NCBI GenBank assembly: GCA_013398295.1
Contig: VZSF01000874.1
Span: 186,001-250,000, forward strand
Length of the DNA stretch: 64,000 nt
From: Chionis minor
Taxonomy: Eukaryota; Chordata; Aves; Charadriiformes; Chionididae
Direction of reading: 5' to 3'
The notes below the pieces were generated by a model. The model did not search any database. It worked only from the letters and a program-made list of their open reading frames with translations, and was not told the DNA's origin. A program made the position numbers and the translations under genes. Positions 1 to 11,996 of this stretch are shown here, in pieces (position 1 is the stretch's first letter; the number at the start of each line of letters is the position of its first letter).

Positions 1-348
1 ATGATTAGGGGGCTGGAAAATCTTTCTTCTGAGGAAAGGCTGAGAGAGTTGGGTCTTTTTAGTCTGGAGAAGAGAAGACTGAGGGGGGATCTCATCAATG
101 CTTATAAGTACTTAAAGAGAGGGTGCCAGGAGGAGGGGGCCAGTCTTTTTTCAGTGTTGCCCAGTGACAGGACAAGAGGTAACAGGCACAAACTTGAACA
201 TAAGAAGTTCCATCTAAACACAAGGAGGAACTTCTTTCCTTTGAGGGTGGCAGAGCACTGGAAGAGGCTGCCCAGAGAGGTAGTGGAGTCTCTGACTCTG
301 GAGACATTCAAACCCCACCTGGACACCATCCTGTGCAACCTGCTGTAG
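1..348 (+). pseudogene. CR1 ORF2 C-terminal tail, open to its stop
   Basis: One open frame of 115 residues ends in a TAG at 346-348. It contains the C-terminal block typical of CR1 ORF2 proteins: [20 protein letters not shown] near residues 12-31, then [16 protein letters not shown] and the terminal NLL. This lies C-terminal to the reverse-transcriptase domain, so no catalytic residues are present. The ATG at position 1 is internal to ORF2 and not a real start. In this copy the frame is unbroken, while the copy at 33.6 kb has lost the frame in the same segment. Whether the part left of the window is intact cannot be seen. Confidence 0.85.
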
Positions 349-427
349 GTGAACCTGCTCTGACAGGGGAGTTGGGCCAGATCATCTTCAGAGGTCCCAT
401 CCAGTACCTGTGGTTCTGTGATTCTGT
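1..427 (+). mobile_element. CR1 LINE, 3' end (5' part outside window)
   Basis: This is the 3' terminus of a chicken-repeat-1 non-LTR retrotransposon. It consists of the tail of ORF2 (1-348), a short untranslated end of about 80 nt, and a terminal run of the 8-bp type (GGTTCTGTG then ATTCTGT, ending about 427), where CR1 reverse transcription is primed. The text just before the end (AGGTCCCATCCAG) is the usual CR1 3' signature. A close relative lies at 33098-33988. The copy enters from the left edge, so its full length is unknown. Confidence 0.93.
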
Positions 428-2960
428 AACTGAGTGACCGAAGTCTTGTAGTTGAACTCTGTGCAGTATGTGCCTGCTCCCAGCACTTGTTTAACAACTC
501 TTTTTGCAGCTTTCTGCTACAGAATTACTGAAGAACTTTTATCAGTACTTAGTGAGTCTCTCTAATCTCACATTTTCTGCATTTGGACTTACAGAATGTT
601 TTGAATACATGAAAGGAAATTAATAAGAAGTATGTCTAGTCAGGCTTTCCTAAATATTGAGTTCCTGCGAATTCAACTTCTTAATTTATTGCACACTTTA
701 ACATGTGTACAATTATGTTTCACTATCCTAAACTACTTGTTGTGTTCTGAAGTCTGTAAGATACATTCTAAACATACCGGCAGATATTTTCTAATTCTTT
801 TTTAGTGATGCACTGTTTGTGAATACGATATGTCACAAAATCTAAACACAGGTTTAAAATCTCTTGGCAGAGACTGCCTTCAGATTCCAGATTCAGAGAG
901 ACAGAGACTCCAGCAGAGTGAAAATCTTGTTAAAACCAGAAGTATTTCAAATTTTAATTCATTTGAAATTTTAATTCATATTGATTGCATATGTAATTAT
1001 TTCTTTTCATTTTGAACAGCTTATGGACTAATGGACTATATCATTATTAAATTGTGTTTTACTCATAAATATTCATAGAATAATCAGGATAATCTTCAGA
1101 TTCAGAATGTTCACCAGATGTTCACTCTGACCACTTTTCGTTGTTATTAGTGCTGTGTGATTGGCCACTCAAACCATGTGGCATTTTTTCTAATCCCTGA
1201 ATCAGTGACAAATGCTTAAATCTGGATGCTGATGAAAAACAAAAGTTTACTTCCATTATGAATCTTTAAATGAAAAAATCATGTCCCATAAATCTTTCCT
1301 TTTTCATGAATTGCGAATATTTTCACCCATTCCATGTGGACATCCAAATAATGATGAATAGCATAATGCACAAAGTAATGCTAGGGCATTGCTTTTTCTT
1401 AGAGTTTGGACAGATCAGTCTTTTCTCATTTTACAAGCTCTAACTTTCACTCAGGGTCTAAATTTTAATGACAGATACATTGTTTGGACTTTTGTTGCTT
1501 TCATCATCATCATTATTATTCTTAGCCTTTGAACTTGTTATTTCTTCAATTGATTTGATGTATTGATTCAATCAACATATTTACTTTTCAAAACACGCTT
1601 TCAAATAAATATTTCTGGGCAAAGCAGACATATTGGCTCTTTCCTTTAAGAAAATAAATACCATTTTAGGAATATTGGGGGAAAAGACATATAAATTGGC
1701 ACTTTTCTTAAATATTTCTGCACATAGCAGCACATTTTTTCACAGTTATATAAAAGTCAACTTTACTTGAACATTTCTGAGAAAACTAACACTTTTCTTC
1801 AATATCTGGAAATGATTCCTACATAAAACAGCATGTCTTAAACTTCCAAAGTTTAAGACTATTAAAAACATTGTCCACATGGCATATTTCATAATACTAG
1901 GCTATTCTATTCATACCCTTACATCAGTCATCACCTTGGTATCTGAATGTACAAAGTTAAAAAAAAAATGTTTTTCCTATTAAAAAAATTTCAAACTGGC
2001 TTCTCAGAGATCACAGAAATTTAGTCCAGATAACAAGCAAGAATTTATTCTAGTCTCATCTTTAATCTGTGTCTTTAAACATGAACTGAGAGAAAACAGA
2101 AAAATATGTCTACTGTTTCAATTTATAATTTTTCTACCTGCAAAATGACAAATAATTCAGGGGACACAACAGTTAGATCAATATGGGTCAAAACACACTT
2201 TAACCCAGACAAATGCAAGGTGATATGCATAGGAAGTATGACACAATTCACAGCAATCGTATGAGAGCTGTTTCCCTGAAAGAGAGTGATAGGTAGGGTC
2301 TTAGGGTGTATGATGTGGAAGAGCTGATCTGACTGTCACAATTGTCCCTTGTTCATGTATAATTCTGTGAAGCTGAAAAATGCAAGAGATCCAACCTGGT
2401 CACCAAACAGCAACGAAATCTGGAGTTTAACCAGCCCTTCCACAGGCAGTAGGTTTCTGACATTATTCATTCATCAAAAGCTCAGCCTTTTTCTTCCACC
2501 ATTCCAGTGTTTCATAACCAAGATGACATTTCATCATGAGAAGCATTTCCGAACAGAAATAGTAGAAGGGAGTCATGCTTTTCAGCAGTGTTTTTCCCTC
2601 TTGAATCAGGACCTTGATGCTACACTGTAGTCACATATTTAGAAGGGTTGCATTAGCTACAGTAACTGAGGAGTGCTTCAGAAATCATCTGCTGTGATGA
2701 CTGAAAAATCTCAGACCATATTTTGCATGCACGGCCTCTAGGAAATAAAGCAAAGAATTTCACATCCTTCTGTTCTGTGTTTTTTGGGATTATGAAAAAC
2801 ATCATGGCACTTTATCAGGTTTCTAGTATATCATCAAGGGGTGCATTTGTGTAACAGCTATGCACAGACAGCTGCTCCTGAAAATGTTGCAAATATTTAG
2901 GATTGGACACATTAATGTATAAGAGACACTGGTTATTCTGAGCTTTCAGAAAACTTTCTA
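428..2960. other. AT-rich intergenic DNA, no gene seen
   Basis: Apart from the possible CR1 relic at 2171-2345, I see only AT-rich sequence with short chance frames (for example 61 codons at 830 and 93 codons at 2349). None has recognisable motifs or flanking splice signals. Confidence 0.6.
2171..2345 (+). mobile_element. possible old, degraded CR1-type LINE fragment
   Basis: One plus-strand frame reads NPDKCKVICIGSM, resembling the DKCKVLHLG box that follows the reverse-transcriptase core in CR1 ORF2. About 90 bases on, a segment loosely resembles the DLGV box. Stops and drift are frequent, as expected of an old copy. Recognition rests on one short motif, so the call is tentative. Confidence 0.35.
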
Positions 2961-2970
2961 GTGTGTGGAT

Positions 2971-2996
2971 GGGAAGGGGAGGGGAGGGGAGGGGAA
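2971..2996 (+). repeat. (GGGGA)n run with G-quadruplex pattern
   Basis: Four GGGG blocks are separated by single A bases, preceded by GGGAA. This fits the G3+N1-7 quadruplex pattern on the plus strand. The surroundings are AT-rich with no gene. Confidence 0.85.
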
Positions 2997-3614
2997 GTCC
3001 TAGTCCTGAACATAAAATAGATCTTTTTAGGTTAGGTGAAAACAGATGATGTCATTTTTCATTTGGAATAACTGTTTCTCATTAAATCCCAGAGCATTTC
3101 TCCTACCCCTTCCAATGCTAATTCAACTTGGTCACTTCAATCTGGAGAGCACCATATGCTTTGGATAAAAATCCAGTGTTCTTACTGTGCTTTTCACCAC
3201 TTCTGAAGTACTCCAATCATTTCTTTGTGTTCTCATTTAATTGGTTTTAATCTTCTATGCACATTGAGTGTTGTCATAAACCTTTGTTGCATTTAAAATG
3301 TATTTTGAATACTTCAAATAGATGAAGAACCTGAGATGAGGCAATCTGACCTATCTGTCAATAGCATGAAATAAACTTCTTGGTCCCACTTCTGGCTTTC
3401 TCCTTGTCTTCCATCTCTTCCAGTTTTTGAGCAGGATATTAATCACACACCTCCTGACTGATCCACATCCAACTTCAGCCCTTGTGGAACCTCAAGTTTT
3501 TATGAAATTGCACCAGAGGATGAAGCTGGCCTGCTGCACAGAAAACATAGAACGAATGAAGCCAAGAAAAAAACTGTTAAAGAAATGTAATGCAATGTAA
3601 GAAAAAAAGTCCTT

Positions 3615-3620
3615 AATGTA
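3615..3620 (+). repeat. 5' target-site duplication of solo LTR (AATGTA)
   Basis: AATGTA lies directly before the TG that opens the LTR. The identical hexamer follows the CA that closes it at 4267. Six-base duplications are typical of alpha- and betaretroviral (class II) integrases. Confidence 0.85.
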
Positions 3621-3892
3621 TGTGGGTGATTTCTTGGCTAGAAATGGACACCCCATGAACATTCCAAGTACGGAAGGCCTGTATATAGATATGGAAGACC
3701 TTTATTATTAGTTATACACACCTTGTGTGTCTTTTCAGAGCCTAGCTAGAGAGTCGTGTTGTCGCACAGAGCTGATATTGCTTAACCACAACATTCTCTT
3801 GGATTAATTTGCAGCTCTTCCTAGCCTTGATGCTCCCACGGCTTTCTGCCAACCAAGGCAGCAATGCTTTAATTAGCCAAGGTCGTCTCTGG

Positions 3893-3964
3893 CTGTTCCC
3901 ACAGCTGGGTGTGGGGCACCTGCTGGATTTACTCTCCCCCAGCCCAGCTCCACTGTTCCCACAG
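3893..3964. promoter_or_regulatory. direct repeat of CTGTTCCCACAG in LTR U3
   Basis: The 12-mer occurs exactly at 3893-3904 and 3953-3964, 60 bp apart. Its complement contains TGTGGGAA, the core recognised by CSL/RBPJ, the Notch effector. Repeated motifs in U3 are commonly enhancer elements. Function here is inference. Confidence 0.45.
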
Positions 3965-4136
3965 TTAGATAGTAGCAATATCGTATAATTGGGCAGTAGC
4001 TGCTTCTGCTCCTGGAATGTACAAAAAGATACAAAGACTGTAGCATTTTAGTCAATAATGAACGGGCTTGGGGCGCATGTGGGGTGCATGAACTTAATGT
4101 TTATCCGATGATTTATTGCATGTACAACTTGTGAGA

Positions 4137-4186
4137 CCAATTAGAAGTTTGTTGGCGCGTGATATGGAACTATGATGCTTATAAAA
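4137..4186 (+). promoter_or_regulatory. LTR core promoter: CCAAT plus TATAAAA
   Basis: CCAAT is at 4137-4141 and TATAAAA at 4180-4186. Transcription would start near 4210, in the R region. This is a standard retroviral U3 promoter layout and gives the LTR a plus orientation. Confidence 0.7.
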
Positions 4187-4202
4187 GCTGAGCTGTCCGG
4201 AC

Positions 4203-4208
4203 AATAAA
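4203..4208 (+). terminator. LTR polyadenylation signal AATAAA
   Basis: AATAAA overlaps the 3' end of a perfect 10-bp palindrome, TGTCCGGACA (4194-4203), and lies just upstream of the inferred R region. Alpharetroviral LTRs place it in the same way. Confidence 0.7.
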
Positions 4209-4267
4209 GTGGCATTAACCTGATCACATTGGTCTGCGGGTTATTGTCCGAGCCTTCCGCGTCAACA

Positions 4268-4273
4268 AATGTA
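4268..4273 (+). repeat. 3' target-site duplication of solo LTR (AATGTA)
   Basis: Identical to 3615-3620, and immediately after the terminal CA of the LTR. The perfect match suggests the insertion is not extremely old. Confidence 0.85.
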
Positions 4274-7200
4274 TACAGTAACATTTATAACTCCATTTCC
4301 TATTTGAGTTATGGACACATAGTACAGAAGATGGTTATTCAACATTTCTACCCACAGCAATTTTCGTGCTACTACATGTGCAGTGGCACTAGCCATACTC
4401 AGACAGGAGAATACTCAGGTCTCACAGCATGAGCCAGGAGGAAGAGCCAGGGAATGTGCATACATATGAAGCTGCAAAATTAAACTAAAGGAGGCAATGG
4501 TGCAGGAGGTGACTGCCTAGATGCGTTATCGCAATAATAGATATGACTACTCTGCTGAAAACCAAAGGTGATATTTTTTCTTCCAAACCTTGAAGATTCC
4601 TAACAACCTATTTCATTCTCCAGATGAAACTGGAGGGCTTCCACATAGGGTCTGAATTTCACCCACAAAATCTTCTTTAAACTAAAGGAGTGGAAGGGAT
4701 ATATTTTTCATATTTTATGTATGTCTCTAAATTCAGCTTTAGATGGAGACAGAAAATGTAAATAAAGAAATAAGATAACTAAAAAATCACAACTAAATAA
4801 AACTAAAAAATAGATAACTAACTGTAATTTATTTGAATTTGTCTTGCATGACAGATTTCTTTTAGGAAACAGTATCACATAATTATCCCGTTATATAGAT
4901 TTCTAAGACAGGAAACTTCCTAGACCAAGGCAACCTACATTCAAGGTTTGGGATCAGGGCAGGAGTTGTCGTCCTCAACCACTAGAAAATTATTTTTATA
5001 TAAAGATGTCTAAATAAAATTTTATGAGGTATTGTTGTTTTTTGTTGTTGCTGCTGAGGATGTAGGTCTTGTTCCACTGACTCTACCATTATCTTGTCCC
5101 ACCTGATGGCCACCTGAGGTACTCTGACTGACTCCTTTTTGTTGTTTTTTAAATCAATGGAAATCCATTTATTAATTGGCTTTTATTTTCTGCAGGGTAC
5201 CATGCCAATGACTTGACACTACAAGACAGAGCTACAAACATAGCCACACAAATTTAAAGCAGTTAGCTAGAAATGCCTTAAAACCATTTCAGACGTTTGA
5301 TTTCAATTATATCCTTTGGGATTCTTGGCTGTCATTCTACATTTTGATAAATGAAACTAGCAACTGGATCCCCGCCCTTCCATCTTTGTTTATACACATT
5401 CAAAAACAAAAGCAACAAAATCTGAAAAGGATGGAAAGGGAAAAGGAAAATTACATAAATGAGACTGAAGAGAATAAGAAAACAAAATCAAACACATCAG
5501 AAAAAAGAGGATCAGGAGGCCAAGTTTATGTCTTCAGCTTTGCAAAGGATTATTTCCTGATGCACAGTTTCCCACAGAAGTGATTCTGAAAAATAAGAAT
5601 ACCCAGGGCAGCCATTCAGTTCTATAAACTAATATCAAAAAGCAACCATGTTTTGCTATCTTTACAAGAAAAAAATTTTGTTGAAGGTGCAAACAAAAAA
5701 ACTTGAAACTCTGAAAAGTTTCAAATAAAAATAATAATAATAATTTCTTGTATCCTGTTTTAAACAGATGTCTGCCTAAAACAAGGTTCAGTTTACTCGT
5801 TTATTCTTCGAGGGTCTCACTGTTTTGCTGTGGAAAAACCTCTTCTGATTTACACTTTGTGGCCATTCATGATGAAGTGTTCCACCTTAGCACTTAGATG
5901 ACATACCACAGAATAGGTGTTAGTTGTTCCGTACCAGCAACCAGCAACTGTGCAACAGCAGCAAAAGTCCTGGCTGGCAGTGACAAGGAACATGAAGATA
6001 AAATTCAATCTCCTTCCAACCCAGATGTTGTCCCAATGTGGCAAGTTCAGGCAGACTCACAGAATAGCAATGAGACCCCCAATGTTCTTCACTCAGGATG
6101 CAAACCAACCCTGAGTATAAAGAGGCAGGACTGCTAATCCAGATTATGAAATTTCTTGTCATCAAAGGGGGAAGATATGTTCTTCCCATTTGCTTACCAT
6201 ATTCAGGACAAAGCTGCACTGACTCTCTGGAGTAGTTTCAGTGCAGAATGAAAGCTTATGTTGCACCCAGACCAAGGCAATCTCCACAGTCTCACATGGC
6301 AGTCCTTAAAAAGAATATCACCTTAGTATTTGCAACAGTTAAAAATAAGTTTTCCTTCTTAAAAATGAACTTGTGGAATAGCTGTATTCAACAAGCGCAC
6401 AAATGCATGGAGCAGGCAGTCTCATACCTGCAACATTGTGCCTGCTGTGCAAGGTTTCCTGCAGGGCACTTACTGTTTCCGTTAAATTACCAAGGCACAA
6501 TTAGTTTTCTGACAATTTGGTAAACTTGGTGATGTGGGATATTTAGGCAGGATTTGGAGTTTTCTGTTGGACATTTCATACTGTACTGCTATTATTGGCA
6601 TATTTGATGTTTAGACGTTTTTTACTGCCTCCTGTAAACCAGGAAGTCTAAATAATTTAATTTTTGCTGGAATTTTATTTCCAGTCAAACCGACCCATGT
6701 GCACTCCATCTGATTAAAAAAAATACCCAAGCTTTTAACAAAAATAAAGCACCAGACTTAAAAGGGGAAAAAAATTGCTGGCAATTTTCCTGTTTTGAGG
6801 TCTTGTCTGTCTCATGCAAACCTCTTTTCTCCCCCAACACTTTTGCCTTCCCCACCAAAGAAAGATTTGGAATTTTTTTGCCTTTGAATTCTAAAACTCA
6901 GTGTTCATTCATTGGAAAGCCATCCTGAGAAATGGACTGCCTTATCTTCCCACTTACGTTTCACACTTTTCACAACATGTAATTCCTGAGAGCAGACTCA
7001 GTGACTTGGGAAACAGAGCTGAGATCAGGGTCTAATCCCAATCCATTGCAGTCAGTGGGCTTTGACCTGGTCAAAACCCAGATTTCTACAGAATCAGTCA
7101 TTGACCACTACATAAGCGAAAGACAGACCGATTTTTATCACAAACCAGCCCTCTCATGTCAGGAATCCCTCTGTTGAAACACCAATTGCTAACCACGGTG

Positions 7201-8188
7201 TCTGAAACACAGGCTCTGATTTTAGGAAAGCTCTGGACAAAACAAAGATGTTTATCTTCTAGACATTGGACAACCCAAACCACCAGAATGAAGCAGTACT
7301 GCGGTTTCATGTTGCATGGTTGTAATTAGAGTGCAGATTGATAGTTACTTCATTATCATCCTTCAAATTCTTCCTTAAGCTGTCTTTTGCCAGTACAAAG
7401 AAAAAATGGCAATGTTATTATGACTGCCTATAAAGCTAAGACATATCTTCTCATTCCTGCTCAGACTGTATCCATCTGTTGCCTCATACTTAGAAGCTGT
7501 TTATTCTATATTTGTAAAGTGCCCATTAAAATGGGATCACAACCCATGACTGGCTGTCCTCAGCATCACAACAAGATGAAGACAAATCAGTGCCAGGCTT
7601 CCCAGGCTCAAAAGGATTATAATCTGAATGCATCTTTCAAGTTTATCTTGAGAGGTAACCCAACTGAGCTTATAAAATAAGTGGATTTATACCCATGGAA
7701 CAAAAAGAGTACATGATCCACTGTACTGTTTTCAGCATTCATTCAGCAAACCAAATTCATTATCTCAAATGCGTGGCACAGTATCATCCCCCATGTCAGG
7801 GCTGCCTGTGTTAGCAGATTCCACCATACGTCGGTTCCCCCTCTTTGCTAGTACCACCACACCCATGATGAAAGGAGGCAGTCAGAGTACCTCAGGTGGC
7901 GATCGGGTGGGACAAGGTAATCGCAGAGTCAGTGGAACAAGACCTACATCCTCAGCGGCCCTCAAAACCTCCAGATAGAGTACCACTGTTCTCCCCTTCA
8001 GCAGCATTTTACCCCCATTGGGATAAGGAAGAAGAGCCTGAGCCCAGGTTTTGCCCACATAACTGGCAAAAATTGAGGAGAACTTGCTGAAACAAAGGAT
8101 TTAGCACTCAAGCAATCCTAAGGAGGCTCAAGGGATGAGCTCCTAGCATTTGTGTTAACAGGAAAAAGCTTATCAGTAACCCTATTAG

Positions 8189-8206
8189 GAGTAGGAAAGC
8201 CTACTC
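8189..8206 (+). repeat. short inverted repeat GAGTAGG/CCTACTC
   Basis: Perfect 7-bp arms flank an AAAG loop (8196-8199). Small hairpins like this occur by chance, and nothing around it gives it a role. Confidence 0.5.
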
Positions 8207-9301
8207 TGTGCTGCTGGTAGTCATCCTGAGTTTGTCCTTCACACTCACTGGAGGTAAAAGACAATGCTCTGGACCTGGCACTGCTGATACATCATTATCA
8301 GCCCTTCCCAGTGGAAAGCACTGTTAGGATTGGCTGGTGATGGAAATGCTCTGCTTTATTATATTGTCCTTCCCTAACAAACATACTGCTCTCAGAAATT
8401 AATTTTCCTCGGTCTCCACATCTTTCTTCTCCCTAGGAGGTGTGGATTTGTGACCAGCCACAGAAGGAGCTACTGTGGTCGGTGGAACGACATGTTCCTG
8501 AGGTCCGGACCAGCGTAATCCAGTGAAAAACAACCCAGCATCTGGGAAGGGTCTTCCTCTCTTTTCCAGTGCTGGATTTTTGTTCCATTTGATTCTTTTT
8601 TGGAAACCACAGTCTCTTGTATATTTTTAAGTCCCAGGGAAAACCAATTCAGCTTGTTCCTGAAATAACTCCAGCTCTATTATGGCAAGGCAAGAAGTCA
8701 GGGATTTGTTTTTCTTTCTCTCCTGGTTTGGTGTTTAGTGCTTTTTATGTGACATGCAGGTGGCAAACATCAAACTAAAATACAATCAGTCTCAACACTA
8801 TATTGACAGTGAAGACAATGCTTTCCTTCATACTCATTTGGAAAATGTTTATGTCTGCAACAATATATGTCTGTAACCTCACTGCATGCAGAATCACATG
8901 CAATGCCTTTCAAAATGTACAGGAAAGGGAAAAAAACCACTTGTAATCAAATTTAGTTTCCTCCAAAACTGAAAAATAACATTGGAACACATATAACTAT
9001 GTGTATCCAGATGCAGATGTATACAATTAGGCACTAAAGGAATATTTTCATGAAAAAACTGTGATTGAATTCAACAACAAAGATTTGGAAAACACTGGCA
9101 GTCACTCATAATGGATGTCTTGGAAATGGTATCTATACCTGAATTACTCTGTGAAAATTTATTCTTTATTGAAAAGCTCTAGCTTTGCCTCCCATGCTTG
9201 TGTCAAAGACTTGAAATTTGGCAGAAAGACAGCACTGACACTGGGCAGGAATGATATGCCCAAGAAAAGCTGCCTAAATCTGGCTGAGGTTCTGAAGAAG
9301 G

Positions 9302-9318
9302 AAAAAAAAAAAAAAAAA
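9302..9318 (+). repeat. A17 homopolymer
   Basis: A pure run of A inside an otherwise non-repetitive stretch. No retrotransposed gene body can be recognised upstream of it. Confidence 0.9.
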
Positions 9319-11720
9319 GACAAATGCAAATACTTGTTAGTGTTTGGCAGTAAAACTATCCCAAAATGTGTTTTACTGAGCACGCTCCATTGTGGATTGA
9401 TGGGGCTTGGTGAGGGTTTTACATGCAATTGCTCTTACCTCTTGCTGGAGGCCACCATGGGAACAGACACAAGGAACGACCAGAGGGAGTTGCTCGCTCC
9501 TGTTTTCTCTCTGGAGACTTGTTTTAGCCCTTATCATGCCATTGAGATTTGTTTAAAAAATTAAAACAACCAAATAACCTGAGCCCTCTTCCATCCTACC
9601 AAAGCCTCAGATTTCCAGAAAGTAGAATAAACTCTTATTTGACTATGTTATAGCAAGAACATGGTTTTGAGTAACCTGACCCCAAATTACCTCCACAACC
9701 CATTCTTCTAACAGAAATCTTATTTGACTCATGACTTACAGTAAAACTGTCCTTATTTACAAAATACATTCCTGAAGTAAGAATACCGTTTTGTACTCCT
9801 TGAAACCAAAAACGTGGCTCCTAGGGAGGTTTTGTCAATGGCAGAAAAGATTAAAAAATGTTATGTTGATTTGAATCCTTCAAAATTTGACTTTAGCATA
9901 GAAAGACCGGGAAGATAACTTACAGAAATTATTTTGGTTTTAATTTAAATACTCTTTTTCTAATGGGAAGGTAGTATTGTCTTTTTTTTTTCACTTTTTT
10001 TTATGGCAGCTAAATTAAAGTTTGTACTGTGCAAACAGTAAAGATACATATTTGCTTTACTTCTTGAAATAGCACAGGAAATTTTTATGTCTTGAAGACA
10101 GCAGCCGAGTTGAGAAACGTTGTTTCCTAAGAGCTGAGCTGCGGCTGAACACCAGAACAACACTGTGTTCAGATTCAAGAAAGGCTGCAATTGGAATTGG
10201 AGCAAATGCATTGGAAAGAGTTTTTTCAGCCTTTCTTAGTGAGAACAAGTACATGGCAAGATTATTAATTTTATTTCAATTTATTATTTTAAAAATGTCT
10301 TTAATTTTTTAAGATTCTATGGCAATTTCAACTCATCCAGGACAGATGGAATATTATTAATAAGGAGATGAAGGGGAACATATGATAAGATACTTCGCAT
10401 AAGCTGGTTCCCAGTTATGTTTCCCAGTAAAGATGAGTCACTTATTTTATATTAAAGGCAGAGGAAAAGTATGCACAGGTGCTATAGAACAGATGACACG
10501 CACTGAAATCCCGTATTGTCATACCCCAGAGTAATGCACCCATGTTCCCAAAACTCTCATACACGTGCTGCCTCTTGAGCTGTGTGGATTGCTGCAGTTC
10601 AGGGAAAGCCCCCAGAAGAGCAATAATTGACCAGAGACGAACTTCTCTCTCTCCCTCTTCCTTCACTGTTGCAGCATATAGGAATCTGTTTTCCTTGTCC
10701 CAGGCACCTACATTTCCTTAAACCAGCTCGCCTGGATGACAGACAGTGCTCCAAATGGCAACGCTAAAGAATAAGCATTCCCCTCACCAGCTGAAAAAAA
10801 CATCTGCATAGGAAATTAATCATTAAACCAGAATAATAAAAGGTCACCATATTAAATCTGAGGTGCCTCAAACCTTTGATTTCTTAAGACAGTGACAAAC
10901 ACAGCTGGCCAATATTTATTAGCTGATGAAAGATTAGCCAGTGCAGAGTCAGATGGTTTCCCAAGTGAAACTGATTGTCCTAATTATTTATTTAGCCAAA
11001 TAGTACCTATCAATATTTATGAGTGACAGGAAAGTAATGCAGACTTACTTTTAAATAAATTAGAGAAACACTAACCTAGAGTAGTTATATAATGCAGAAA
11101 TAACCTGCTTAACCCTTACTTACATTTCCCAAACCACTTACCAAGAGCTAGTAGTCTGTGTGGAGAAAGGAAAATAGACAGACCTGTAGAACAGCTTTGC
11201 ACTAGAAAAGATAGGATGTGTTTTACCATTATATGTAATATAATTTAAAATACCAGTTCAAACTGAACAAAATAGTGTAGTCTATACAAGCTCATGGTCA
11301 TTTCATATAATAAATTAATTTCAGTCCAAAATGTAATCTAAGTTGCTGTGTCATCTATTCCCTTTCCGACACAGTGCGTTTCAGAGGGAGATGTGATGAA
11401 GCAGGGGGAAGGACAAAGCAACAGGCAAGTTCTCTGCCTGCAGACCCCAGCCCACAGGTACACTGAGGTTTAACAGGCACCGACTATAAGCCAAATAACT
11501 GAGATGTGTGTCTGTGGTGGAAGTCATCTTAATGACTTCTTGAAATGTGAACATTCTTAAGATGCGTTCATGCTTCTGGGAATGTTGCTGAAACTGATAT
11601 TGTTATCAAAAATTTAGTAGAACAGAATGATAATGACTCTTTTATGTTTAAACCTTCTCAATAATCTCTGACTATTCTTTCCACACTTGATAAATTTTTC
11701 ACCATCTCTTCCAATACATG

Positions 11721-11935
11721 AACTGAGGAGCTTCAGCTGAGAGGAGAGAAGAACAAGCTGAGGCTAAATAAAACAAAATGTTTCTTTGCACAACAGGTCA
11801 TTCAACAGCAGAATTCTCTTCTGCAATATGTTAAGCGTGTTAAAGCACACATCAGTTCTGCCATGCTGGGCCAGGCCAATGGTCTATATAGTGCAGTACC
11901 CAGTCTCCAGCAGGGTCTTCAGCCTCAAAAAGGAG
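11721..11935 (+). mobile_element. ancient L3/CR1-like LINE 3' end
   Basis: The first part (AGGCTAAATAAAACAAAATG and on, to about 11845) resembles the end of ORF2 in old CR1/L3 elements, where phenylalanine-rich and Asn-Ser-Leu words appear. It is followed by CTGGGCCAGGCCAATGGTC, then ACCCAGTCTCCAGCAG. This matches the widely conserved amniote L3/CR1 3'UTR wording (gaccaatggtcc, agtatcctgtctcc). Divergence is clear, consistent with an old insertion. The end is placed approximately. Confidence 0.6.
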
Positions 11936-11996
11936 TCAGACCCAGTATGGCTGTTCTTAGCTTCTTATGCAACTCTTCCCTGATGGTCTGTCTCCT

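Larger units (their letters stand above)
3621..4267 (+). mobile_element. solo LTR of a class II (alpha/beta-like) endogenous retrovirus
   Basis: A 647-bp element begins TGTGG and ends CAACA (imperfect terminal inverted repeats), flanked by perfect 6-bp duplications AATGTA. Its 3' part has CCAAT (4137-4141), TATAAAA (4180-4186) and AATAAA (4203-4208) only about 24 nt downstream of the TATA box. It then has a CACATTGGTCTGCG segment and a short U5. That tight TATA/AATAAA spacing and the R/U5 wording resemble alpharetroviral LTRs. No primer-binding site, polypurine tract or retroviral gene lies on either side, so it is a solo LTR left by recombination between two LTRs. U3 runs from about 3621 to 4210. 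R is roughly 4211-4228 and U5 4229-4267, by analogy only. Confidence 0.88.
4274..11720. other. AT-rich intergenic DNA, no gene recognised
   Basis: Long AT-rich stretch with scattered short frames. The largest is 149 codons at 9115-9564 (+). It contains a run of lysines made by an A17 tract and has no motif I recognise. A slightly CpG-richer patch lies at about 7770-8530. No splice-site-bounded coding exon, RNA gene or clear repeat was found. Confidence 0.55.

Noticed and set aside
102..497. 131-codon minus-strand frame opposite the CR1 tail
   Set aside because: It is the antisense shadow of the CR1 ORF2 tail. The same shadow recurs at 33538-33897.
9115..9564. 149-codon plus-strand frame
   Set aside because: It contains a lysine run made by an A17 tract, and no motif or splice signal supports coding.
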